NCBI RefSeq assembly: GCF_016704835.1
Contig: NZ_JADIZJ010000001.1
Span: 605,001-669,000, forward strand
Length of the DNA stretch: 64,000 nucleotides
Direction of reading: 5' to 3'
From: Sphingopyxis sp.
GTDB lineage: Bacteria; Pseudomonadota; Alphaproteobacteria; Sphingomonadales; Sphingomonadaceae
Shown here: piece by piece, positions 42,616-52,576 of the stretch
Position numbering within the stretch: position 1 is the first letter of the stretch
How the letters are laid out: the number at the start of each line of letters is the position of its first letter
The notes under the pieces: generated by a model
Databases searched by the model: none
The model's input: only the letters and a program-made list of their open reading frames with translations
Told to the model about the DNA's origin: nothing
Program-made: the position numbers and the translations under genes

Positions 42616-45600
42616 TCACTTCAGTTTGAAACGCACTCCGACGCGGAAGGTGCGGCCCAGCAGGTCCGAATAGGTGCTGTTCGCGGCCAGGCCGGTTTCG
42701 GGCAGCAGCAGCGGGTTGGCATCGAACAAGTTGGTGACGTTGAAGAAAAATTCTGCTTCCGACGCGTTCCAGGCGGGGATTTTCTGGGTCAGGTTGAGAT
42801 CGACGTAGAAAGTCCCTTTGACGTGGTTGTTGTCATAGGTCGGAAACTGGCTGGTCGAGGTTGGGCACCCTGATGTGCATTCGATCGCGTTCGCGAGATA
42901 TTTGCCCGAACTGACGCCGCGACCGGTGACTGTGCCCGAGAACGTCGGAGTGGAGTAGTTCACATTCGCACGGAAAATCCACTTGGGTGTGCTCGCCTGA
43001 CCGCCATTTGCTCCAACGGTGTTCAGCGGTGTCGTTCCGGCGATGCCCGTGTCTGCGATGTTCTCGATATAGCGCGTCGCGGTGCCCTTCAGCGTGATCG
43101 CCCCGTTTTCGCCGACCGGTAAGCGATAGGCGGCGTCGAAGTCGATACCGCGCACCAGCCGACTTACATAGTTGAACGGCTGGGTGCGGATCAGCAGATA
43201 GGGCACTGTGGGGGTCGAGCGCACCGGATCGGTGGTGATCGCGTCGCAGAATGCCAGCACCCCTTCGTTACAGCGGTTGACCACTTCCTGCGCGCTGATC
43301 GAGTCGATCGCGTCCTGCAGATCGATACGGAAATAATCGACCGATGCGCTGAAGCCCGGGAGGAAACGCGGAGTGACCACGCCGCCGATATTCCATGAAT
43401 CGGCCTTTTCCGGCTCCAGGGCTGGGTTGCCCGTCGTGAGACCCGAATAGGGGAAGAATTGCGGGCCGTTGGCGAGGTCGGGGGTGAAGGCGGGGTTGCG
43501 CACCGAATCGCTGTTCGCGGTGCCGGCCTGGAACAACTCGTTCAGGTTCGGCGCGCGAATGTCGCGCGAGCGTGTCACGCGGAACCGGATGTCCTCGATC
43601 GGCGCCCATGTCGCGCCGAGCTTCCACGTCGTGACATAGCCCGACGTCGAATAGTCGGTCGCGCGCACCGCGCCGTTGAATTCGAGACCGAAGCCCAGCG
43701 GGATCAACGTCTCGAGATAGGCTTCCTTCACGTTGTAGCTGCCCCTGAACGGCAGATAGTTGCCGACCGACCAACGGTTGGACGTCGTGCCGTTGGGATT
43801 GATGGTCGGCTGGAATTCCGCCGGTACCGTGCCGCGGATCTTCTCTTCGCGATATTCGCCGCCGAGCGCGATGCTGACGTCGCCGGCCCATGTCGCGAAG
43901 GGCGTCAGCGACAGGTTGGCACCGGTGACATATTGTTCGAGTACCTGTTTGCGGAACGGATCGCCGAGCACATAGTCGATCGCTGCGGGATCGGCGACGC
44001 CGATGCCAAGGCGATTGAGCGGGACGCAGGCCGCATCGTTGTTCGTGGTGCTCGCATCGACGTTGATCAGGCACTGGATCGAACCGGCGGCGTAGCCGCC
44101 CGCATTGCCCGCCGGTGCAAAGGCAGCATTCGTCGCATTCGCCATATTCGCGACATTCATGATGTTGCGCAACTGTTCGCGCACGTCGGACCGGCCGTAT
44201 TGCCCGTAGATATCCCAGCGCGCCTCTTTGCCGAACGCGTCGAACTGACCTTCGGCGCCGATGACATAGCGCTGGACCTGACGCTTGTTGTTGATGCCGC
44301 GGAACGGCAGGTCGGCCGCTGTGGTGGTGACGCTGACGCTGGTAACGCCCGCCAAACGCGCGGCGCCGAGCGTCTGGAGCGCGAACGCGTTACACGTGAT
44401 CGGGGTCGGCACCACCGTGCAACCGGTCGTGTTGAGCGTCGCCGAACCGAGGTTAGGACCGGCGTTGAAGAACACTTCCTGCTTGTTGAACGAGCCTTCA
44501 GCGAACAGCGTCACGTTGTCCGAGACGTCGAAGCTCGCGCGGCCATAGAAGCCGTAGCGGTCATCCTTGGGCGCCAGGCCGATGCGACGCCCCGAATCGT
44601 TCACGCGCCAGTCGCCTCCGACGGTGCGGGTTACGGCGGCAGCGCCGCCGAGTGCGGGTGAGTTGAACGAGCCATATTGGAATGGGATGACCTGGCCATT
44701 TTGGCCGAAATAGAGGCCGCGCAGCGAGTTGGCGACCGTTCCGGCCGAACCCGTGATGAAACCCCCTGGCGCTTGGTTCGTTTGCCCGGCATTCTCGCGG
44801 AAGGTGATGAAGGCAGGCTGGCCGTTGGTTGCCGTATAGGCAGGGTTTGAAAAGGCCAGATAGCCCTTGTGATTCCAGGGTCGGTCGTTCGGATCGACTT
44901 CGTAGATACCGTCCTGATGGGCGATCTCGGCGTTGAAAACGACATGACCGCGGCCGTCGGCGAACGAGGTGCCGCCCGCTATGCTGCCCGAATAATGGAA
45001 GCCATCGCCGACATCGGTGATACCGATGTCGCCGGTGATGCGCAGCCCCTCCATCTTCTTGTTGAGGATGAAGTTGACCACACCGGTCACCGCGTCCGAC
45101 CCATAGGCCGATGATGCACCACCAGTGACCAACTCTACGCGTTCGATCAGCGCCTGCGGAATCGTGTTGATATCCACCCAGCCGAAGATCGTCGATCCGA
45201 CTGAACGGCGACCGTCAACCAAAACGAGCACGCGGCTTTCACCCAAGTTGCGCAGGTTGAGCGCGTTGATGCCCGCCGAACCGTTGGAGATATTCAGCCG
45301 CGAGTTGGCCGGCTTGGTTGAGCCGGCGAGTTGCGGCAACTGGTTGACGAAGTCGGCGATGTTGTTCGACGGCGAGGTGTTCTGAATGTCCTCCTGCGTC
45401 ATCACGATCACCGGCGTGGGGGACTGAAAACCATCGCGGGCGATGCGCGAACCGGTAACAATAATCTGGTCGTCGGGTCCCGCCTCGCTCACACTCGTCG
45501 TAGCGGCTTCCTCCTGCGCCAGCGCCGGCACGCTGTGAACGAGCGCCAGTGCGGTCATGGCCGCGCCGAAGCGGCTGTTGCGGCCCAACGACCGGCGATT

Positions 45601-45618
45601 TCGTCCAAAATTGCGCAT
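42616..45618 (-). CDS. TonB-dependent outer-membrane receptor
   Basis: The 1000-residue outer-membrane protein takes up a large or scarce substrate with energy from TonB-ExbBD. It has a long signal peptide (MRNFGRNRRSLGRNSRFGAAMTALALVHSVPALAQ region) and a plug domain starting at DQIIVTGSRIARDG, with LVDGRRSVGSTIF and VELVTGGASSAYGSDAVTGV. The beta barrel ends with RTFRVGVRFKLK. I chose the ATG at 45618, with AAGGGGA before it. The Asn- and Thr-rich extracellular loops and paired Cys in some loops are typical of sphingomonad receptors. The ligand is unknown. Confidence 0.93.
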   Translation of the reverse strand: MRNFGRNRRSLGRNSRFGAAMTALALVHSVPALAQEEAATTSVSEAGPDDQIIVTGSRIARDGFQSPTPVIVMTQEDIQNTSPSNNIADFVNQLPQLAGSTKPANSRLNISNGSAGINALNLRNLGESRVLVLVDGRRSVGSTIFGWVDINTIPQALIERVELVTGGASSAYGSDAVTGVVNFILNKKMEGLRITGDIGITDVGDGFHYSGSIAGGTSFADGRGHVVFNAEIAHQDGIYEVDPNDRPWNHKGYLAFSNPAYTATNGQPAFITFRENAGQTNQAPGGFITGSAGTVANSLRGLYFGQNGQVIPFQYGSFNSPALGGAAAVTRTVGGDWRVNDSGRRIGLAPKDDRYGFYGRASFDVSDNVTLFAEGSFNKQEVFFNAGPNLGSATLNTTGCTVVPTPITCNAFALQTLGAARLAGVTSVSVTTTAADLPFRGINNKRQVQRYVIGAEGQFDAFGKEARWDIYGQYGRSDVREQLRNIMNVANMANATNAAFAPAGNAGGYAAGSIQCLINVDASTTNNDAACVPLNRLGIGVADPAAIDYVLGDPFRKQVLEQYVTGANLSLTPFATWAGDVSIALGGEYREEKIRGTVPAEFQPTINPNGTTSNRWSVGNYLPFRGSYNVKEAYLETLIPLGFGLEFNGAVRATDYSTSGYVTTWKLGATWAPIEDIRFRVTRSRDIRAPNLNELFQAGTANSDSVRNPAFTPDLANGPQFFPYSGLTTGNPALEPEKADSWNIGGVVTPRFLPGFSASVDYFRIDLQDAIDSISAQEVVNRCNEGVLAFCDAITTDPVRSTPTVPYLLIRTQPFNYVSRLVRGIDFDAAYRLPVGENGAITLKGTATRYIENIADTGIAGTTPLNTVGANGGQASTPKWIFRANVNYSTPTFSGTVTGRGVSSGKYLANAIECTSGCPTSTSQFPTYDNNHVKGTFYVDLNLTQKIPAWNASEAEFFFNVTNLFDANPLLLPETGLAANSTYSDLLGRTFRVGVRFKLK

Positions 45619-46036
45619 GTTAACCGTCCCCTTAATTGCCCAAAGGCGCGCCGCACATCGTTCGATGCGCATCCGGTGCCGATGCACCAGGCTGGCTCGC
45701 CCCCACTATGTCCTACCTGACCGCCCGGCGGCTATTGCGTACCGCCATTTTATGTTTTTGTGGCTTTCGACCGTTGCGGCCCGACTGTCGCTGCGCTTGC
45801 GGCGCGCAAACAGTCAGTTCCGTGGCGGGGAGGTTACAGGGTGGTTACGGGCGGTCAACCGCTTCGCGCTGACCCTGACGATATGGACCTATAGCCGCAG
45901 GGCATGGCATTTGCTCAGCCTTGGCGCAGCTGCGGATAGCTTGCAGTTATAGGCGGCGGCCCGCTTGCTATGGGATACCGACGCCATGCTGCGATAGGCT
46001 CATGCTTCGTCATCCGTATAACGTATCGGGGAAGTT
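45619..46036. other. 418-bp divergent gap between receptor and acylase genes
   Basis: No gene is supported here. The AT-rich part near 45733-45765 (ATTTTATGTTTTTGTGG on the plus strand) is the most likely place for the receptor promoter, but I cannot identify clear -35 and -10 boxes. The right end carries GGGGAAG, the ribosome site of the acylase gene. No repeat or hairpin stands out. Confidence 0.4.
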
Positions 46037-48424
46037 TTGTTGATCCAGCGCCGCGCGTTCCTGCTGGCTTCGGCCGCGCTTGTCGCGATGCCGGGCAGCC
46101 TTTTGGCGAAACCCCGGGTCAAGGGCGGTACACGGACGGTCAATCTGGCTGGCGCAAGAGCGCCGATCGAGATCATCGAAGACGAACTGGGCGTGCCGCA
46201 TGTGCGCGCGGCTTCAAAGCACGATGCGTTTTTCGGGCAAGGCTATCTGGTCGCGCGTGACCGCCTGTTCGCGATGGACATCGACTATCGCCGCGACATG
46301 GGGCGCATGGCCGAAGCTTTTGGACCGCGCTTTGTTGCGGCGGACAAGGCAGCGCGGCTGTTTCACTTTCGCGGCGATATCGACGCCGAGCTCGCGGCGA
46401 TCCCGCCCGACGTGCTGGAATGCGCGCGCGGCTATGTCGCCGGAGTGAACGCGCGGATCGACGAACTGGCGGCCGATCCGACGCAGCTGCCGCTGGAATA
46501 TGGCATTATGGGGATCAGCCCGCTCCGCTGGAACATCCCCGATCTGGTGCGCCGCCGCGGCCTCGGCATGGGCGACGCCGACGACGAGGTGCGCCGCGCG
46601 CAGCTGCAGGCGCGCGGCCTGCTCGATGCCGAACAGCTGGCAGCGCCGCTGCGCCCCGCCTGGTCGTTTACCGTCCCCGAAGGGCTCGACGTCGCCGCGG
46701 TCAGCGAAGCCGATCTGGGCATATTGGACCCCGCCGCTCGTCCGGTGCCATTCGATGCGATCCAGGAGGTGTCGATCAGCCCCGAGCCCGAGGGCGACCG
46801 TTTCGCGCTGGGCAGCAATGCGTGGACCATTTCGCCATCGCGCAGTGCGACCGGGCGGCCGATCCTTGCCAATGATCCGCACCTCGGCATCGGCGGCGCC
46901 AGCCCGCGCCACATGATCCATATGACGGCGCCCGGACTCGACGTCATCGGCGCCGGCGCGCCGGGACTGCCGGGGATCATGCAGGGGCATACCGACCGTT
47001 TTGCCTTTGGCCGCACCAATTTCCACATCGATCAGACCGACCTGTTCATCCTGCGCACCAAGGCGGGTGACGCCAACCAATATTGGCACAAGGGCAAGTG
47101 GCGCGCGTTAGAGACGTTCGAGGACGAGATCATCGTCAAGGGCGGGCCGCCCGAACGTGTGACGCTGCGCTATGCTGATGGCCGCCCGATCGTGTCGGAG
47201 GACGCGGCGCGCAGCCGCGCCGTCGCACTGGCTACAGTCAGCATGCTGCCGGGCGCCAATATGCGCTTCGCGATCATCGCGATCAATCTGGCCACCGACT
47301 GGGCGTCGCTGCAACAGGCCTTCAAGCTGCATGTGTCGCCGACCAATCTTCATTACGCCGACATTGACGGCAATACCGGCTGGCAGACGATCGGCTTTAC
47401 CCCGCGGCGTCCGAAGCATGACGGGCTGTTCCCGGCGCCGGGCGACGGAGATTTCGACTGGACCGGCCTGCTCCCCATAAAAGATATGCCACACGTCTAT
47501 AACCCCCCCGAAGGCTGGTTCGCGTCGGCAAATCAGATGAACCTGCCGGCGGGCTATCCCTATCGCGAGCGGATCATCAGCTTCAACTGGAGCGATCCCT
47601 ATCGCTACGACCGCTGCGCCGAGGTGCTGCGCAGCCAGCCGAAGCACCGGATCGAAGACAGCATCGCGCTGCAACACGACGTCCAGTCGCTGCCGGCGCG
47701 GGCCTTGTTGAAGCTGCTTCCCGCGTCTCTTTCCGCCGAAGCGGCTCCGGCCGCGGCCATGCTGCGACGCTGGGATTGCGGGATCGAGGCCGACAGCGCG
47801 GCGGCGCTGCTGTTCGAGATGGTGATGGTGGCGTTGTCGGCGGACTTCCGCGACCGGGTGGTCCCGGCGGCGGCGAAGGATCTGATCCCGACGGTCAACC
47901 TGTCCGAAATGTTGCGCATTCTTGGCGCGCCCGACCAGCGGCTGGGCGATGATCCTGCCGCAGCGCGCGATGCATTGATCGACCGCGCGTTGGTGGCGGG
48001 GTGGACCAAGGCGGTCGAACTGGGCGGCGTCGATCCGGCCAAATGGCAGTGGGGCGACCTGCACCGGGTGACGATTGCGCATCCGTTGGCGTCGTCGATA
48101 CCGGCGATTGCCGCCGCCTTTCCCAAGATTGAGGGTGGCCGCTCGGGGGGCGATGGCACCACCCCGATGGCGCGCGGCTTCAATTCGCGGCGCGGTTTCA
48201 ACGTGTCGCATGGCGCCAGCTATTTGTTCGTCGCCGATGTCGGTGCGTGGGACAACAGCCGTTTCCTGCTGCTGCCCGGCCAGTCCGCCGATCCGCGCTC
48301 ACCGCGCTATCGCGACTTTTATCCCAAGTGGCTGGCGGGGGCGATGCAGCCGCTCTGGTTCAGCAAGGCGGCGGTGGACCGGCATGCGGCGGGGCGGTTG
48401 GTGCTGGCGCCTGCGACGGATTGA
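46037..48424 (+). CDS. Penicillin acylase family (Ntn-hydrolase) enzyme
   Basis: The 795-residue precursor should be cleaved autocatalytically into alpha and beta chains. The new N-terminal serine is in FALGSNAWTI at about residue 258. Matching family blocks include ARDRLFAMDIDYRRDMGRMA and LANDPHLGIGGASPRHMIHM. A Tat-like or Sec signal is visible at the start (QRRAFLLASAALVAMPGS). The start is a TTG: 46037, or the next codon TTG at 46040, after GGGGAAG. Substrates could be beta-lactams, acyl-homoserine lactones or other N-acyl amides; this cannot be decided here. Confidence 0.88.
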   Translation: MLIQRRAFLLASAALVAMPGSLLAKPRVKGGTRTVNLAGARAPIEIIEDELGVPHVRAASKHDAFFGQGYLVARDRLFAMDIDYRRDMGRMAEAFGPRFVAADKAARLFHFRGDIDAELAAIPPDVLECARGYVAGVNARIDELAADPTQLPLEYGIMGISPLRWNIPDLVRRRGLGMGDADDEVRRAQLQARGLLDAEQLAAPLRPAWSFTVPEGLDVAAVSEADLGILDPAARPVPFDAIQEVSISPEPEGDRFALGSNAWTISPSRSATGRPILANDPHLGIGGASPRHMIHMTAPGLDVIGAGAPGLPGIMQGHTDRFAFGRTNFHIDQTDLFILRTKAGDANQYWHKGKWRALETFEDEIIVKGGPPERVTLRYADGRPIVSEDAARSRAVALATVSMLPGANMRFAIIAINLATDWASLQQAFKLHVSPTNLHYADIDGNTGWQTIGFTPRRPKHDGLFPAPGDGDFDWTGLLPIKDMPHVYNPPEGWFASANQMNLPAGYPYRERIISFNWSDPYRYDRCAEVLRSQPKHRIEDSIALQHDVQSLPARALLKLLPASLSAEAAPAAAMLRRWDCGIEADSAAALLFEMVMVALSADFRDRVVPAAAKDLIPTVNLSEMLRILGAPDQRLGDDPAAARDALIDRALVAGWTKAVELGGVDPAKWQWGDLHRVTIAHPLASSIPAIAAAFPKIEGGRSGGDGTTPMARGFNSRRGFNVSHGASYLFVADVGAWDNSRFLLLPGQSADPRSPRYRDFYPKWLAGAMQPLWFSKAAVDRHAAGRLVLAPATD

Positions 48425-48465
48425 TGGCGTCGCGGGCGCGGTGCATCGTTTCCGTCCACACCCTC

Positions 48466-48551
48466 TTCCGTTCGCATCGAGCGAAGTCGAGATGCCCCTC
48501 GAACCAGCGCCGTCCCGACGGGTGTCTCAACTTCGCTCGACACGAACGGAA
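48466..48551. repeat. Intergenic palindromic repeat, TTCCGTTCG...CGAACGGAA type
   Basis: Arms TTCCGTTCGCATCGAGCGAA and its near complement TTCGCTCGACACGAACGGAA (48532-48551), with further pairing inward (GTCGAGAtgCCC against GGGtgTCTCAAC), give a long hairpin. It lies between the convergent acylase and dacB genes. Confidence 0.78.
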
Positions 48552-48570
48552 CAAGCCAAGCGCCTCGCGT

Positions 48571-50052
48571 TTATAGCGCCTCGGCAATCGCTACCAGCGC
48601 GCGGTCTACCGCGGCGGTGGCCTGGCTGTCGGTATCCGCGGGCATGTCGTTGGCCAGCACCGAAAAGATCAGCGTCCGCCCGCTGCGCGTCGTGAGATAC
48701 CCCGACAATGCGCGCGATGCGTCGAGCGACCCGGTCTTGGCGAACAATTTACCCTCGAGCAGCGTGCCCTTGAAGCGGTTCTGCAACGTGCCGTCGCGCC
48801 CCGCAATCGGTAGCGTGCCGCGCCACGCCATGCTCCACGGCTGGCGGGCGATCCAGCTGAGCAGGCCGACGGCGGCGCGCGGTGAGATACGGTTGTAGCT
48901 CGACATGCCCGACCCGTCGGAAAAGTCGTAGCTGGTTTCAGCCACGCCCGCCTGCGTCATCAGCTGCCGCACCACCGCCTGCCCATCGGCGATCGAGCCG
49001 CTGCCTGCGTGCCGCGCGACGCGGCGCAGCATCAATTCGCTGTGGAGATTCTGGCTCTCCTTGTTGATCCGCACCATATTTTCGGCGAGCGGCGGCGCGG
49101 GCAGCTCGGCGAGCATCGCGGGTTCGGTCGGCAGGGTTGCGGGGGCGCCCTTGCGGTTCTCTGGGTCATCCGCGGCGGTCAGCGGCCGGTGGCGGACTCC
49201 AACCGCACCATCGACCTTCACCCCGCGCGCCTTCAGCAATTCGCCGAGGCGCCACGCGGCATAATGCGCCGGATCGTCGATGCCATAGCGCAAGGTCAGT
49301 GGCGCGACGTCGGCGCCGACCGTGCCGGTCAGACGAATCACGCGGCTGTTCGGCATGCGATCGGCCTCGATTGCTTCCTCCTTGCCCGCGGCGGTCGTGA
49401 CCCGGTTTTCAATGCTGTAATAGCCCGATGTCTGGATCGTCGGTGCGGCCCCGAGGGCGCCCGGCGCCAGCTTCACCACCAGCTCGTTGTCATCAAGTGT
49501 CAGCGCCGAATTGCCGGTGCCATAACGCGAGACGATATTGTTCCAGCTCATCCCCGGGCTCCAGCGCTCGTCGGGGAGCCAGCGGTCGTCGCCGACGATG
49601 TTGCGGACGCGCCGCGTCTTGGCGGCGACCGCGTCGGCGAGCGTTTGCAGGCAGTCGGTCTTGCAGTCCTCGGCGCTCGAAAGGAGCGGATCGCCGCGGC
49701 CGTGGAGGATGACGTCGGTGGCACCGGCGGTGCTTGTTTCGAGCCGGACGCCGGTGCCTTTTGCCGCCTGTTGAAGCGCGGCCAGCTGGGCATAGCCGAT
49801 CGCGGTGGTGAACATCTTGGTGTTCGACGCGGGGATGAAGCGCTGGTCGGGCGCGATCGAGACCAGGATTTCGCCTTCGAGCGTCGTAACGAGCACCCCG
49901 AACCGTGAGCCTGCCGGGGCTTCGGCCAGTTTCTGCTCGACGGTCGTTAACAGCGGCGCGGGCGCGGGATCGGCGGGCGCGCGGGCGTGGGCCGGGGCGA
50001 GGAGCAGCGTCAGCGTAAAGACCGAGGCGAGATGTTTGATCGAGGTTTTCAT
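48571..50052 (-). CDS. dacB: D-alanyl-D-alanine carboxypeptidase/endopeptidase (PBP4, S13 family)
   Basis: This exported penicillin-binding protein trims stem peptides or opens peptide cross-links of peptidoglycan. The 493-residue protein has a signal peptide (MKTSIKHLASVFTLTLLLAP), the catalytic SxxK as ASNTKMFT, the second motif in FSDGSGMSSYNRISP and the KTG motif in AKTGSLDASRAL. A lid-like insert region between the first and second motifs (about residues 95-270) is characteristic of S13. I chose the ATG at 50052, with GGGAGA before it. It overlaps the stop of the hydrolase gene upstream (ATGA) and is the last gene of the dgc/ampG operon. Confidence 0.93.
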   Translation of the reverse strand: MKTSIKHLASVFTLTLLLAPAHARAPADPAPAPLLTTVEQKLAEAPAGSRFGVLVTTLEGEILVSIAPDQRFIPASNTKMFTTAIGYAQLAALQQAAKGTGVRLETSTAGATDVILHGRGDPLLSSAEDCKTDCLQTLADAVAAKTRRVRNIVGDDRWLPDERWSPGMSWNNIVSRYGTGNSALTLDDNELVVKLAPGALGAAPTIQTSGYYSIENRVTTAAGKEEAIEADRMPNSRVIRLTGTVGADVAPLTLRYGIDDPAHYAAWRLGELLKARGVKVDGAVGVRHRPLTAADDPENRKGAPATLPTEPAMLAELPAPPLAENMVRINKESQNLHSELMLRRVARHAGSGSIADGQAVVRQLMTQAGVAETSYDFSDGSGMSSYNRISPRAAVGLLSWIARQPWSMAWRGTLPIAGRDGTLQNRFKGTLLEGKLFAKTGSLDASRALSGYLTTRSGRTLIFSVLANDMPADTDSQATAAVDRALVAIAEAL

Positions 50053-51077
50053 GATGTCTCCCGTGCATCCCATGCATTGATAAGCTGTTTGCCGACAGCG
50101 GGGCGGAGAGCCGCGATGCCGCTATCGAAATGGCGGGTCGGATGGACCCGGTTGGTAAGCAAGGCCCAGGCAAGGCCGCGATCGAAATCGATCCAGAGAC
50201 CGGTGCCGGTGAACCCGGTATGCCCGATGGTATCGGGCGAGCAGGCGTCGCCGCCGTGCCAGCCGGCAAAGGCGCGCTCCCAGCCGCAGGTGCGGTGGCG
50301 TTCGTCCGCGGTGCGGATTTCGCCCATCATCGCGGGTGACAGGACTTCGCCCGTCATCAGCGCGCGCGCAAAACCCAGCACGCCGTCGACGGTCCCGAAA
50401 AGCCCGGCATGACCCGGCGCACCGCCGAGCGCGAAGGCATTTTCGTCATGCACCTCGCCCTTCATCACCCGCCCGCGCCAACTGCAATCCTCGGTCGCAA
50501 CCGCCGGACCTGGGGGCGGACCGAAGCTCAGCCCTTCGCCGAGTGGCCAGTCCGACAGCGGTGCGCCGGTCAGGCGCTCGATCGCAATGCCGAGCAGGAT
50601 GAAATTGATGTCCGAATAGACCGGTGGTCCGTGGCGCCATTCGCGCTGCAGCACGAGCGCGCGCAGCCGCGCGGGATCGTCGCCATAGCTATAGATCGGC
50701 TCGACCGCGGGCAGGAAGGTCCGATGCATCAGGCAGTCGCGAAAAGTCAGGCGGCGTTCGGCGGCGTTCGCGACATCATATTGGCGCAGATCGGGAATCG
50801 CGTCGGTCAGCGGCCGGTCGAGGCCGAGGCGGCCCTGCTGCGCCAGTTTGAGGATCATCGTGGTGGAGGCGATCACCTTGCTGAGCGAGGCGAGGTCGAA
50901 CCAGTGGGTGCGGGTCAGCTCTTCGCGTTCGGGGACGAGCGCGGCCACGCCCGCGAAGCGCACCGCGCTCTCGCCATCGAGGCTGACCACGCCGAGTGCA
51001 GCGCCGGGGATGCGGCCGTTTTCGACCGCAGCCAGCGCGGGCGCGAACCCCGCTTCGCAAATCGCCTCGATTGTCAT
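50049..51077 (-). CDS. Serine hydrolase of the beta-lactamase class C fold (PF00144), no signal peptide
   Basis: The 342-residue protein has the SxxK motif in LASLSKVIASTT (about residue 65), the YxN-like region in PPVYSDINFILLG, and IGHTGFTGTG as the equivalent of the third motif. No signal peptide is visible: it starts MTIEAICEAGFAPALAAVEN, so it should act in the cytosol. Related enzymes are esterases, D-aminopeptidases and peptidases, and class C beta-lactamases. Its place between ampG and dacB, with ATGA overlaps at both ends, suggests work on imported muropeptides. That is inference. Confidence 0.85.
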   Translation of the reverse strand: MTIEAICEAGFAPALAAVENGRIPGAALGVVSLDGESAVRFAGVAALVPEREELTRTHWFDLASLSKVIASTTMILKLAQQGRLGLDRPLTDAIPDLRQYDVANAAERRLTFRDCLMHRTFLPAVEPIYSYGDDPARLRALVLQREWRHGPPVYSDINFILLGIAIERLTGAPLSDWPLGEGLSFGPPPGPAVATEDCSWRGRVMKGEVHDENAFALGGAPGHAGLFGTVDGVLGFARALMTGEVLSPAMMGEIRTADERHRTCGWERAFAGWHGGDACSPDTIGHTGFTGTGLWIDFDRGLAWALLTNRVHPTRHFDSGIAALRPAVGKQLINAWDARETS

Positions 51078-52576
51078 GGCGCGCCGCGCCCTTTCACTCG
51101 CGCGACCACCGGCAACAAGAAGATCGCCGCGAAGCTTAGCGCACCGGACAGCAGGAAAAAGCCGTCATAACCAATCTGCGTCTGCATCGACCCCGAAGCA
51201 CCCGCGAGCAGGCGCGGGAGCAGGAAGGCGAAGCCCGACAGCAACGCATATTGCGCGCCTGGATATTTCGGGCTGACCAGCATCGAGAGATAGACGACGA
51301 AGACAGCGCCGGCGAACCCATTGCCGAACTGATCGACCGCGACCGAGGTATAAAGGACAAAGGCCGACGGTTCGTTGTGCCACAGCCACACATAGATCCA
51401 GTTGCCCGCCGCCGCGGTCACCGCGCCAATCGCAAGCGGCCACACCAGCGGCAGCCGCGTCGTCAGCCAGCCGCCGAGCGCGACCCCCACCATGCTGGCG
51501 GACAGCGCGACGACGCCGTCGGCGACACCTATTTGCTCGAGAGTATAACCCCTGTCATTCCACAGCGGATGGGACAGGGTCAGGGTGAGCACGTCGCCCA
51601 TGCGATAGAGCGAAACAAAGGCGAGTACCGCCAGCACCGCAGTGCCATAGCGCCAGAAAAGCTCGACATAGGGTACGGCAAAGGTTGATATATTGGCGAG
51701 CGCGTCCGCAGGCAGTCGGCGAATGCGCGGCAGCGCGATGGCGAGTGCCGCAAAAGGGAGCAGCGCGACGGCGAGAACGATCGGGGTCACATTGGTCTTG
51801 GGCGAAAATCCCGCGCCCTGCACCGCCGACAGCAACACCCAGCCGATCGCCGTGGTGGCGAGCGCAACGGTCAGCAGGATCAGCAGGCTCGCGGCGATCC
51901 CCGCGACCAGCGCACGCGCGCGACCGCTGTCGCCGTCCTGTTCGGGCCGCATCGCGGCGAGAATGGGAAAGGGTGCGAAGGCGGCGACGGCGATGACCAG
52001 ATAGGCCCAGGTCCAGTCGGCCCATGCCGCGACCAGTACGGCGCCGCTGCCCGCCGCGACCATCGCGCTGCGATAGCCCCACAGATTGGCGGCGACGATC
52101 GGCGCCTGTTCGGCCTGCGTCGGCGCCAGTTCGATGCGCCAGCCGTCGGCGGCAACCTCGAGCGTCGTGGTCCAGAAGGCGAGCAGGATCGCGAACAGCG
52201 CGGTCAGCGGCAGGCTTTCATCGCTGGAGGTGAAGGCCATCGCGACCATCGAGGTAAAAATGCCGAGCTGCGACAACATGATCCACCCGCGCCGTCGCCC
52301 CCAGAAGCGCGCAAAGCCCGGCACGTCGTATCGCTCGATCAGCGGCGCCCAGGCAAATTTGAAGGTCGGGAGCAAGGCGATCCAGGCGAAGAAACCGATG
52401 ATCACAATATCGACGCCGTGCCGCGACAGGCGCAGCGTCAGCACCGCGTTGAACATGTAGAACGGCAACCCGGCGGCAAAGCCGAGCAGCAGATAGAGGC
52501 CGAGCAAGCGCCGCGGCGATGGCCGGGCAGGCAGCTCCCCCATCAGGACATTGGGCTCGATCGCGACCGCGCTCAC
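51074..52576 (-). CDS. ampG: AmpG-type muropeptide permease (MFS)
   Basis: The 500-residue major-facilitator protein has about 12-14 membrane helices. Typical AmpG blocks are LLLGFAAGLPFYMFNAVLTL, FAWAPLIERYDVPGF, GRRRGWIMLSQ and YALLSGFAFLLPRLLAG. AmpG imports N-acetylglucosaminyl-anhydro-muropeptides for recycling. The start overlaps the transporter stop and the stop overlaps the hydrolase start, both as ATGA. No nagZ, amiD or anhydro-muramic kinase gene is close, so the rest of recycling must be elsewhere. Confidence 0.92.
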   Translation of the reverse strand: MSAVAIEPNVLMGELPARPSPRRLLGLYLLLGFAAGLPFYMFNAVLTLRLSRHGVDIVIIGFFAWIALLPTFKFAWAPLIERYDVPGFARFWGRRRGWIMLSQLGIFTSMVAMAFTSSDESLPLTALFAILLAFWTTTLEVAADGWRIELAPTQAEQAPIVAANLWGYRSAMVAAGSGAVLVAAWADWTWAYLVIAVAAFAPFPILAAMRPEQDGDSGRARALVAGIAASLLILLTVALATTAIGWVLLSAVQGAGFSPKTNVTPIVLAVALLPFAALAIALPRIRRLPADALANISTFAVPYVELFWRYGTAVLAVLAFVSLYRMGDVLTLTLSHPLWNDRGYTLEQIGVADGVVALSASMVGVALGGWLTTRLPLVWPLAIGAVTAAAGNWIYVWLWHNEPSAFVLYTSVAVDQFGNGFAGAVFVVYLSMLVSPKYPGAQYALLSGFAFLLPRLLAGASGSMQTQIGYDGFFLLSGALSFAAIFLLPVVARVKGRGAP

